64,000 nt of DNA from Vulgatibacter incomptus (GTDB taxonomy: Bacteria > Myxococcota > Myxococcia > Myxococcales > Vulgatibacteraceae), in assembly GCF_001263175.1 (NCBI RefSeq), contig NZ_CP012332.1, positions 1,485,501 through 1,549,500 on the forward strand. The letters are read 5' to 3'. The notes beneath the pieces are model-generated. The model searched no databases and was not told where the DNA came from. It saw only the letters and a list, made by a program, of their open reading frames with translations. Shown here piece after piece: positions 28,653 to 36,943 of this stretch. Every line of letters begins with the position of its first letter. Positions within the stretch are counted from its first letter, which is position 1. The position numbers and the translations under genes were made by a program.

Positions 28653-31600
28653 GGCCTCGGTTGGTCGAGATCTTCGAGCAGCTGAAGAACTCATTCTATG
28701 TGCACGAGCATGCTACAGTGACGCAGGTCACGAGCCTCCTCGCTCAGGAAATCGTCGCAGAGGCGGACCGAGTTTGGGATTCGCCCGCAGAGCTCTACGA
28801 ATGGTTGCGATCTGCACGCACCAGGTTCTCCAAGTTCGAGACCACATTCTGGGAGTACTTCGGCCCGTATCATGCTCTCAGGCTGGCCGAAGGTGGCACG
28901 GCTGGGGGCGAAAGCGCGTATTTGGATTCCGTTTGGAGGAATCCATTCGTGGACGCCGGAGGGCGGCGAGAAGATCTCCCGACCATCAGTCCATGGAGAA
29001 ACCCCGAAGGTACCTTCAGAAGGGGAGATTACCAGTACTTGGCCATGGAGCGATGGTTTGAACATGTCAACTCAGTGTTCGATCGTGTTGAATTCGAGGT
29101 GATCCGCACGTTCGCCGGAGTGGAAATCCTTCGCGCCATCGGATATGCCGCCGAGGGAGACCGCTTTCTGTGGAACAGTGAGTACGCCAAAGCGGTCGAT
29201 AGCTATCGGCAGGCGCAACTGCACCTCGCTAACAGCAGACCGGCCGATGTCGAGTATACTGGATTTGTTCTTCAAATCCGTTGCTGGGCCTGCCTCGATA
29301 GACCTCTCAAGATCCGGTATGAGGGCACTAATCTCGGCGAAGAGATGCAGCGAGTTGGAGGATATCTCCCTTTCGCAATTGCAGGAGCCTTGCGCGAAGA
29401 AGCGATGGAAGAGCGCTCCTCCGCCGAAAGCAACTTCGCTGAGGCAGTGGCCGAGATCAATCTGCCGAGGCCGTATTCGTCCTATCTCGATCCTGCGAGA
29501 AGCACAACGGCCTGGACCGATGTTGCAACCACCTACCTCGAAAAGGGCGAGCAACTTTTCCGTGCCGGCAACGTCGAAGACTCTATCCGAGCCCTTCGGG
29601 GGGTGTTCCGCGCTTCGTATTCGCGAAACGTCGGAGATGGAATGGCCGAGCTGCCCGAGGTTCGGATGACGAGCACTGGGATCATCGCGGTTCGTTCGCG
29701 AGCGGTCTCCCTGGTCCACCAAATCCGTAACGGAATAACTCCCTTCGGGTTCAATTCGGATTACCTTCCTCCTGGTTCTGCCGAAAGCCAATACTTGAGG
29801 GCAATGAATTCGTTGCGGAAGGCAATCGAAGTTACCAATCTGTACGTGGAGTATCGAAAGAATTTTCATGACAATCAAGATATCCTGACTCCTCTTGGTA
29901 GAGAGCGTACCGATACCCTGGCCGAATTGGAGGGAACGCTCATTCCTGCGTTCGGAGCCAAAAAGGACGACCTCGAGAGAGCGCGCAAGGAGCTTGAGAA
30001 GGCAAAACGGGAGTTGGAGCGAGTTCGCAAGACCGCGGCGCGCGACTACGTTCTTGATCTGGCGGGGAAGTTTTATGCTCCCCTCGGTAAGTGGGCGGGC
30101 GGCAAAGAGTACAAAGGTTGGACTGGCCTCACATCGGCGCTGACCACCACTGGGTGGATCGGGATGGTCGAAGTAGTAGCGACTGGCTTCCTAAAATTTG
30201 ACTCATCGGTCAAAAAGACGATCGAAGCCGCGGAAAAGGTCGTTCGTGAGCGCGAGGCGGCCGTCCGAACGGCACAGGCGGTCTTGGAGCAGGCTGGTGC
30301 CGCATGGCGGAAGGCTGTGGCTAGATCGATTCAGATTGAGGACCTACTTCGACTTGGTGGCCTTGAGGACGGCGACATGACTGCTGCCTGGTGGCTCAAG
30401 CGTTCGTCGGAAATGAAGGATCTCGCGCAGAGATGGATCGATCGAGCGGTGACCGACGTCTGGTTGTACCAGCAGGCCATTGAGAAGATGCTCGACGCCG
30501 GGGTCCGGCCCCTTTCCTATGACGAACGCGGCCGTGGCGGCGAGTGTGTCAGTAACCCGTTCTCCACAAGCTGGGTGGAGGATGGTCAGAATCTCGAATA
30601 CCTGCTCGGCTGCCTGGAAAGGTTTTACGGGCAAAGGAGGCCTGAATTCCACCCCAACCAGCTCGAGATTAGCGTCCGAGACCATGTGGATGCGTTGGCA
30701 TGGGAGGCATTCAGGCAGGGGATGACGGACGGAAAGCTCGAGATGAATCTCGATTTGGAGGAGCTCGAGCGATCTTTTCCGACTGGAATCCACATGATGA
30801 CTAGGAGCGTGAGACTCAAGGTTCGGTACTCCCTGCCGCTCGGCGTGACGAACTATCGATCAATGCCCGTGACCTTGAGTGCAGATCCTGTCTCGTACGT
30901 GAGAATCTTCGATCCGGAGGACAACTACGCTCCAAATAGCCCTCCCATCGTAACTTCAGAAGAATGGCTGACCAGGCCTGATTCGAGGTATAAGATCAAG
31001 CGGAAGGTCGACGGTCGGCCGATTGTTCTTGGTTTCACTGACAACTTGGAGCCGCCAGGTGGCCTGCAATACGGAATTATCGAGTTGAAAGGCGCGTCCT
31101 TGCCGGGAGAGTCGGATTGGAATTCAAACTCTGTGTTTTCGTCGTATGGGGTGGCACGGAGATGGGTGATTTCCTTCATGCCTGCCCAGCTTGCGGCGTT
31201 GGGTTATCGTATTGACTTGATTGAGGATGTGAGTCTTGTGTTTGAAGGTCTCCAGTATCGAGATATGCCAAATGAATTCTCTCTGCTTCGCGCGCAAGCA
31301 ATTGTTGAGACTGGTCAATTGCAGAGGGCCGTATTTGCTATGGGAGGCATGGCAAGACGCCCACCTCGTATGGCTGAGTACGTCCTGACGGAAAGTGAGC
31401 TGGGCTCGCTGGCTGGAAAGAGATTGAAGCGATTGTTCGTGTACGTGGTTTCAACCGAGGCGGTCGCCCCGACGATTGCGCGGCTGACGTTTGCTGATGG
31501 TCGTTCTGCGGGCGCCACTCTGGCGGTGCTATCGGACGGGAGGAGCCTTGGGGGGGTGTTCTCGGAGGGGGCCGGTCTGCCGAATGGAATCCCTGTGGAT

Positions 31601-31681
31601 GGTTCAATTCGAGTTCAGTTGGGCAATACTCCATCGTTTGATGTTTCAAACGTGCTGGTTGCGATTGAGTACGGACAGTAG
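28649..31681 (+). CDS. Large coiled-coil protein with a Tc-toxin-A-like C-terminal region
   Basis: 1010 residues from ATG 28649 (ATGA overlap with the LamG gene); no signal peptide. Residues ~1-430 are helical without a recognised family. Two strong coiled coils lie at ~435-465 (DDLERARKELEKAKRELERV) and ~530-575 (KTIEAAEKVVREREAAVRTA) around a hydrophobic stretch (GLTSALTTTGWIGMVEVVATG). From ~690 on the order of motifs recalls the TcB-binding end of Tc toxin A subunits: LEMNLDLEELERSFPTGIHM, RSVRLKVRYSL, NYRSMPVTLS, then RRWVISFMPAQ, LIEDVSLVFEGLQYRD and a final FDVSNVLVAIEYGQ. The similarity is my reading, not a search result. No TcB/TcC (Rhs) gene is in the window. Confidence 0.75.
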   Translation: MRPRLVEIFEQLKNSFYVHEHATVTQVTSLLAQEIVAEADRVWDSPAELYEWLRSARTRFSKFETTFWEYFGPYHALRLAEGGTAGGESAYLDSVWRNPFVDAGGRREDLPTISPWRNPEGTFRRGDYQYLAMERWFEHVNSVFDRVEFEVIRTFAGVEILRAIGYAAEGDRFLWNSEYAKAVDSYRQAQLHLANSRPADVEYTGFVLQIRCWACLDRPLKIRYEGTNLGEEMQRVGGYLPFAIAGALREEAMEERSSAESNFAEAVAEINLPRPYSSYLDPARSTTAWTDVATTYLEKGEQLFRAGNVEDSIRALRGVFRASYSRNVGDGMAELPEVRMTSTGIIAVRSRAVSLVHQIRNGITPFGFNSDYLPPGSAESQYLRAMNSLRKAIEVTNLYVEYRKNFHDNQDILTPLGRERTDTLAELEGTLIPAFGAKKDDLERARKELEKAKRELERVRKTAARDYVLDLAGKFYAPLGKWAGGKEYKGWTGLTSALTTTGWIGMVEVVATGFLKFDSSVKKTIEAAEKVVREREAAVRTAQAVLEQAGAAWRKAVARSIQIEDLLRLGGLEDGDMTAAWWLKRSSEMKDLAQRWIDRAVTDVWLYQQAIEKMLDAGVRPLSYDERGRGGECVSNPFSTSWVEDGQNLEYLLGCLERFYGQRRPEFHPNQLEISVRDHVDALAWEAFRQGMTDGKLEMNLDLEELERSFPTGIHMMTRSVRLKVRYSLPLGVTNYRSMPVTLSADPVSYVRIFDPEDNYAPNSPPIVTSEEWLTRPDSRYKIKRKVDGRPIVLGFTDNLEPPGGLQYGIIELKGASLPGESDWNSNSVFSSYGVARRWVISFMPAQLAALGYRIDLIEDVSLVFEGLQYRDMPNEFSLLRAQAIVETGQLQRAVFAMGGMARRPPRMAEYVLTESELGSLAGKRLKRLFVYVVSTEAVAPTIARLTFADGRSAGATLAVLSDGRSLGGVFSEGAGLPNGIPVDGSIRVQLGNTPSFDVSNVLVAIEYGQ

Positions 31682-31717
31682 CGGCTCGAAATGACTAAGC
31701 AAAAGGGAGGGGGCTCT

Positions 31718-33097
31718 GTGTCCATCCGTTTCTTTTTGGCCGGTATCGCGATCGTGTCCTTCCTGGGGGCTTGTAGTCGATCGGGTCGCGATGCGGGCAC
31801 GGGTCTCGTGGATTCGGGTGGCACGCTGAGCGTCGCCGAATCGTTTCGTCTCCCGCAGGGGTGCGGAGACTCGGAAACTCTAGCGTGGAGCGAAGGGACT
31901 GCTAGCTGGTCCTGCGCGAAAGGGGCAGGAGGCGTTTCGGTTGGCGCCGGGCTCCTCGAGCGTCATGAAGGAGCCGAGACGCGGATCGAGGTCGACACAA
32001 GATCGCTCGATGCGCGATATGGACGAGTTGACAAGACTTTGGTGGTCTCAGGGTCGGGTACCCCAGTAGAGAACGGCGAAGCGCTCCTTCGCGCGTTCTC
32101 TGGCGTACTGGGGGCGTCGGCTGAGGCTCCTTACGTGATCCGGCTCACGGAGGGGACCTTTGAGATCTCCGGAGTCGTGACGATTCCCGGGTTTGGAACG
32201 ATAGAGGGAGCGGGAGCTGACGCTACCCGCGTAATCGTCGTTGAGGGTGGCGTACAGGTTTGGAATGGCGCCATTTCGATGCGTCGCTTTTCGGTGACAG
32301 CCAAAGGAGCCAGCCCGACAGGTAGGCTTGTTTGGGCCACTCCTATGGCGGGCGGTTCCAGACTCTCCGAGATGGTTTTCTCTGCGGCTGAAATGGACAG
32401 TCGATTGGAGCTTTTGGTTGTACCCGAGAGTTCGTTGGTCTCGAGATGCCAGTTTGTTGCGGAGGGTGTGTCGGAAATCACAGGTATTGTTGCCGCCCAC
32501 CCGGGGACCGTAATCGAACATAGCGACCTTCGTTTGAATGGAATTGGAAGTGTCATTGGAATCCAGAGTGGAAATTCGATCAGCATTCGTGATAGTCGAA
32601 TCGAATTGACCGCGCAGTTCGTCCAGGGGATCTCCGCGGGCGATAAGTTTCACGCCAGGAATGTTGAGGTGCAGGTAGTTGGGTACGGAGGTGGAATTCG
32701 AGCTCACGGTTCGGGGACGTCAATCGTCTCTTCCAGGATCTCCGTTGTCGGGGAAGGCGCAGGCGTGCTCGTGTCGAATCCTGGTGATTCGGGCGAGCTC
32801 GATCGTCGTCTTGTGATTCAGGGCACGTCGATCGATGTCGCCCATCCATCGGGACTTGGTGTTGGAATTTCGACGAGCTGGCCTGCCGGTCTCATCGTTG
32901 CAATCGACGCAAGCCAGATTCAAGCTTCAACGGCGATTGCTCTAGTCGATCATACGATACCCGAGCATGCCACGTTCCGGGTGGGAGCTTCGATGCTTCA
33001 AGGGATCGTTGATGCTCCTGGCGCAATCTGTGTTCATGCCTACGACGGTGCATACTTTCCGCTTGAACGGGACTGCACTCGAGCGGCTATGCCATGA
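31718..33097 (+). CDS. Beta-helix lipoprotein of the 15-18 kb family (island copy)
   Basis: 459 residues from GTG 31718, which has GGGAGG 7 bases upstream and gives a clean lipoprotein signal (VSIRFFLAGIAIVSFLGAC); ATG 31691 has no ribosome binding site. After the lipobox comes one RLPQGCGDSETLAWSEG..WSC module equivalent to the 42-residue repeats of copies A and B. A right-handed beta-helix region follows (YVIRLTEGTFEIS, GFGTIEGAGADATRVIV, then strand-turn repeats). The end CVHAYDGAYFPLERDC matches the cap of A and B. Sequence identity is low outside these anchors. It follows the coiled-coil gene by 36 bases and closes a three-gene unit. Confidence 0.8.
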   Translation: MSIRFFLAGIAIVSFLGACSRSGRDAGTGLVDSGGTLSVAESFRLPQGCGDSETLAWSEGTASWSCAKGAGGVSVGAGLLERHEGAETRIEVDTRSLDARYGRVDKTLVVSGSGTPVENGEALLRAFSGVLGASAEAPYVIRLTEGTFEISGVVTIPGFGTIEGAGADATRVIVVEGGVQVWNGAISMRRFSVTAKGASPTGRLVWATPMAGGSRLSEMVFSAAEMDSRLELLVVPESSLVSRCQFVAEGVSEITGIVAAHPGTVIEHSDLRLNGIGSVIGIQSGNSISIRDSRIELTAQFVQGISAGDKFHARNVEVQVVGYGGGIRAHGSGTSIVSSRISVVGEGAGVLVSNPGDSGELDRRLVIQGTSIDVAHPSGLGVGISTSWPAGLIVAIDASQIQASTAIALVDHTIPEHATFRVGASMLQGIVDAPGAICVHAYDGAYFPLERDCTRAAMP

Positions 33098-33217
33098 GCT
33101 CTGGTTTCCGTTGTATGGGCTGGAGCCGGAGTTCGCGGCTGGCAATCTTATGGAACCAAGAATCCCATCATTAGTCCGCTTCGGCGATCCGCTCGATAGC
33201 GAAGAGCCAGCGATGAC

Positions 33218-33840
33218 ATTTCCGGAGATCGCCGCAGCGGGGCAGGCGAGCCTCGGACTCACCTCGCGGATCACCTTGACGCTCGCCGCGACGAACTCAA
33301 GTGATTGGCTGCACCCCTCGCCGAGCTTCACCTTCTCCTTGCCGCACCGCTCGCACACGCGTTTGGCCGCGGTCGGCTCATGGTGCGCACCTCGCGCGGA
33401 AGCTCGGGGGGAATCGGGCGGCACCCATGCCCCTGCTTCCTCAGCTCGGCGTCGGGGCACGGCCGCTCGCCGTCATCGCAGACGGAAGGCGCCGGTGGTA
33501 CGGTGGCAGAATCGGCCGCGGTACCATACGTTGGCTTCGGGTACTGACCCAGGAGCAGAGCGAGCTGGTCGGCGCTGGATCGCGCCGACTTGCGGCCGAA
33601 TTGCTGTCGCTGGAGCTTTAACAGCCGCAGCTGCAACGCGTTGTTCTAGAGGCGTGCATCTGCGAAAGGAGGCCGACCATCTCGAGGACGTCGTCGTCGC
33701 GGCCTTCGGCGAGCATCTCCTTTAGGTGCGGGGCGACGCTGTCGATGTTGGTCCTGGCTGCAACGCTCATAGCGGGTAATTTGGCCAACTTCGGAAGGCG
33801 TGCAGGCGCTCGTGGATCACGCTGGGGCGCGCTGTGGCGT
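33218..33840 (-). mobile_element. Degenerate IS66-family element, copy 2 (TnpC N-terminal remnant)
   Basis: Minus-strand remnant closely similar to 25496-26082 of copy 1. It encodes the TnpC N-terminus (NIDSVAPHLKEMLAEGRDDD, VLEMVGLLSQM), LRLLKLQRQQFGRKSA and the zinc-finger region CERCGKEKVKLGEGCSQSLE, broken by frameshifts. Both copies share the TAGAACAACGCG stop-containing stretch, so they probably descend from an already damaged element or from one another. The catalytic core and TnpB are missing. The 120 bases from 33098 to 33217 show nothing else. Confidence 0.83.
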
Positions 33841-33875
33841 CGTCCGGTGGGAATCCCATCGACGATCTCGTTTGC

Positions 33876-35208
33876 ACGTTCGACGGGGCCCGAACATGCT
33901 CTGTCAGAACGATGGCTCCTGCGCCTGTGTGCAGGGCTTCTTGAACTGTAACGGTGACTTGGTGAACGGCTGCGAGGACCAGCGCGACTCCTTCGACGTT
34001 CCCCATGCGGGCGAGCCCGATGCGACGTAATGCAGCCGCCTCGGAAAGACCTGGTGTGAGGTGACGGGTAGGGACAACTGCGGCACCCAGTGCACGGCCG
34101 CCTGCGGCCCTTGCGGCGTCGGTGAGGAGTGCGGGGGCGACAACCCTTTGTCACACACTCTGTGTCGACGAGGAGGAGTGGGAGTTCTGCGCTCGCCTGG
34201 GCAAGGACTGGGGCAGGGTGACCGCGCGGGACAGCTGGGGTAAACAGCGCATTGCAGTCTAGGGCACCTGCGGGGGCGACATGGTCCGCGGGGGACAACA
34301 ACACCTAACACTCGGGCTGCAACCCTGAGTCCGACGTGGCCTTCTGCGAACGTTTGGGCAAGACCTGTAGCGACGTGACCGGAACCGACAACTGCGGTCA
34401 GCCCAGGGCGGCAGGTTGTGGCACGTGTACGGGCGGCTCAGTCTGCGGCTCCGGCAACGCGTGAGAGCCTTGCCAGCCCGAGAGCAACACCAGCTTCTGT
34501 GGACGTGAGGGCAAGAACTGTGGTTCGTTCGCTGGCAACGACAACTGCGGCGAGCGCCGCACCGTGGACTGCGGCAGCTGCACGGACGACAAGATCTGCG
34601 GTGCGCGGGTTCCGAACGTGTGCGGCACGTCGTGCGAGCCTGAAACCGACGCCGAGCTCTGCCTCCGGACCGGCGCCGTTTGCGGCAAGTTTCAGACCAC
34701 CGATCGCTGCGGTGACCTCCGCACCGTCGCCAACTGCGGAACCTGCTCGGACGGACTGGTCTGCATGGGCAATAGCTGCGGGGTCGCCGATGGCGAGTGG
34801 CTGGATCAGCCTTGCTGGGACGATTCGGACTGTGACTCGCTCCTGTCCTGCATCTACGGGTTCTCTTCCGAGGAAGGAACATGCAAGGAGATATGCGCTT
34901 CCAATTCGGACTGCACGACCGGAGGAACCTGTGCTTCCGGGTTCTTCTGGGACGAGTGGGGGATCTGCGCCAACCTCCTGACCGAAGGGCAGGCCTGCTC
35001 ATCCAACTGGATGACCGGTCGCGACCTCTGCTGGGATCCCTCAGTGCCGTCCGACACTATGCTCGCCTGCGTCGCTGGAGCGTGCCACTTCGTTTGTGAA
35101 AGCGATTGGTTGGGCGAGCTTTGGGATTGCCCATCTGGCAAGTCCTGCAGCGGACCATGGGGAGACTACGCTCCGGATTGGGATGGAAGCCTCAGGATGT
35201 GCCAGTAG
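33876..35208 (+). pseudogene. Decayed Cys-rich repeat lipoprotein 2
   Basis: Relic of the same family as genes 1, 3 and 4. The signal peptide is missing; sequence starts at GPNMLCQNDGSCACVQGFLN next to the IS66 remnant. In-frame stops are visible at 34028 (TAA after EPDAT) and in the GTC, NNT and GNA positions of later repeats, and a frameshift lies near 34160 before DEEEWEFCARLGKDWG. From about 34564 to 35208 the frame is clean and encodes the C-terminal half (LCLRTGAVCGKFQTTDRCG... ending LRMCQ). Insertion of the element at the 5' end probably silenced it. Confidence 0.88.
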
Positions 35209-35245
35209 GACTGCCGCATCGAGGTTGGGGATCCAGGGGCAGCCA

Positions 35246-35271
35246 GGGGCCTCGTGAGGATACGAGGCCCC
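35246..35271 (+). terminator. Hairpin after Cys-rich relic 2
   Basis: Perfect 10-bp stem (GGGGCCTCGT with ACGAGGCCCC) and a 6-base loop, 37 bases after the relic's stop. No U-run follows; probable terminator or mRNA 3' structure. The rest of 35209-35423 is the upstream region of gene 3. Confidence 0.55.
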
Positions 35272-35423
35272 CTCGGCTTCCCTCGCACGCTTGAAACAGG
35301 AAGAGAGAGAGTCGCACTTGACGTGCCAAGTATCCGACCGTAGGGTCGTCTCATACGTAAACAGCGCAACATGCAGTCGTTGGCTCCACGAGATGAGACC
35401 CCAGGTTCGGGGACGAGGCCGGA

Positions 35424-36881
35424 ATGAGGGATTCGACTCGATCACTTTTGTCCCCACGCTTGGTCGCAATCGTTCTCGGACTGGGGCTCTGGTTGTCCGC
35501 CTGTGAGAGGGATGGGGGCGATCCCGTCCAGGCGTGCGCCGAGGGCTGCAGCCCAAATATGATCTGCGGGACCGATGGGTCCTGCGTCTGTAGTACGGGC
35601 TTCCTCGATTGCGACGGCGACGCGTCGAACGGCTGCGAGCACCAGGGCGATAGGTGTGAGCGCCCGTGTTTCGGCGAGTCCGACGCGGCCATCTGCCGCC
35701 GTCTCAGTAAGACCTGCGGAACCGTGACCGATAGGGACCAGTGCGGGGTCGAGCGGACGGCCGAGTGTGGCTCCTGCCACGATGACCAGGAGTGTGGCTT
35801 CGACAATCTCTGCCACACCGTCTGTGCCGTGGAGGACGACGGAGCGTTCTGCGCCCGCCTCGGCAAGACCTGTGGAATGGTGACCGCGCCGGACAGCTGC
35901 GATCAAGCGCGGACCGCGACCTGCGGAAGCTGCCCCAACGGCCAGGTTTGCGGCGATGACAACACCTGCAACACGCCCTGCGATCCCGAGACCGACGAGG
36001 ACTTCTGTACCCGCCTGGACAAGACTTGCGGCGACATGACCGGAATGGACAACTGCGGTCGGACCAGGACGGCGGGTTGTGGCACCTGTGCTGACGACCA
36101 GAGCTGCGGTCCGGGCAACACTTGCCGGGACTGTGTTCCCGAGAACGACGGCGCCTTCTGTGAGCGCGAGCGCAAGAACTGCGGCTCGTTTGTGAGTACG
36201 GACAACTGCGGCGATTGGCGCACCGTCGACTGCGGCACCTGCCCGGATGATGAGACCTGCGGTAAACGGGTTCGGAATGTGTGCGACACGGTGTGCGATC
36301 CCGGGCCCGAGCCTGAGCCCGACGACGGGTTTTGCCTCCGGACCGGCGCGGTTTGCGGCTTGTTTGGAATCTTCGACCAATGTAACGAGGTCCACGTCCT
36401 CGCCGATTGCGGAACCTGCTCGGACGGAACGGTCTGCACGGGCGGAATCTGCGGTGTTCGGGGTGGCCAGGGGCTGGATCAGTCTTGTTTCGTCGACGTG
36501 GATTGCGAAGCGCACTTGTACTGCATAGGCGCCGACACGCCATTTGGAGCGTGTAAACAGGTTTGCCGCTCCGATTCAGACTGCACGACTGGAGGAACCT
36601 GTGCTCTATCGTTTCTCGACGATGAAATATGGTCGGGGATTTGTGCAAACATTCTCAGCGAAGGGCAGGCTTGCTCCGACTGGATGAGCAGTCCGGACTT
36701 GTGCAGGGACCCTTCGACGCCGCCCGGCTCACGGCTCGAGTGCATCTCTGGTGTTTGCAGCTACGCCTGTGAAGTCGATAGGCTTGGCGAAATGTGGGAT
36801 TGCCCGTTCGGCACGTCCTGCGACGGACCCTGGGGGGATTACGACCCTACGTGGAATGGAACACTGAGGATGTGTCAGTAG
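35424..36881 (+). CDS. Cys-rich repeat lipoprotein 3
   Basis: 485 residues, intact. Signal peptide with lipobox LSAC (LGLGLWLSACERDGG), EGF-like knot (CSPNMICGTDGSCVCSTG), then about six Cys repeats such as AFCARLGKTCGMVTAPDSCD and RTATCGSCPNGQVCGDDNTC, and a C-terminal domain with CKQVCRSDSDCTTGGTCA and the terminal RMCQ. The upstream stretch GAGACCCCAGGT..GGGGACGAGG.CGGAATG is shared with gene 4, so the duplication included the promoter-proximal region. Predicted disulphide-rich surface protein; no catalytic motif seen. Confidence 0.86.
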   Translation: MRDSTRSLLSPRLVAIVLGLGLWLSACERDGGDPVQACAEGCSPNMICGTDGSCVCSTGFLDCDGDASNGCEHQGDRCERPCFGESDAAICRRLSKTCGTVTDRDQCGVERTAECGSCHDDQECGFDNLCHTVCAVEDDGAFCARLGKTCGMVTAPDSCDQARTATCGSCPNGQVCGDDNTCNTPCDPETDEDFCTRLDKTCGDMTGMDNCGRTRTAGCGTCADDQSCGPGNTCRDCVPENDGAFCERERKNCGSFVSTDNCGDWRTVDCGTCPDDETCGKRVRNVCDTVCDPGPEPEPDDGFCLRTGAVCGLFGIFDQCNEVHVLADCGTCSDGTVCTGGICGVRGGQGLDQSCFVDVDCEAHLYCIGADTPFGACKQVCRSDSDCTTGGTCALSFLDDEIWSGICANILSEGQACSDWMSSPDLCRDPSTPPGSRLECISGVCSYACEVDRLGEMWDCPFGTSCDGPWGDYDPTWNGTLRMCQ

Positions 36882-36943
36882 CTGCGGGGGACCGGAGCGA
36901 CGAACTCAGTGATGAGACCCCAGGTATTGGGGACGAGGTCGGA

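Larger units (their letters stand above)
25075..33840. mobile_element. IS66-bounded accessory segment of lower G+C
   Basis: Two same-orientation IS66 remnants (25075-26390 and ~33218-33840) share ~590 bp of closely similar sequence and bracket three plus-strand genes. The interior has visibly lower G+C: a hand count of line 31201-31260 gives 26/60 G+C, against 40/60 for line 40201-40260 in dxs. The whole block lies between paralogues 1 and 2 of the Cys-rich family. It looks like the relic of a composite-transposon-like acquisition; target-site duplications were not found by eye. Confidence 0.6.

Noticed and set aside
26580-33097. Complete Tc toxin locus
   Set aside because: No TcB or TcC/Rhs gene, and the similarity is limited to the C-terminal part of one protein.
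25075-33840. Active composite transposon
   Set aside because: Both IS66 remnants are broken by stops and frameshifts, TnpB is missing from one, and no terminal repeats or target duplications were found by eye.
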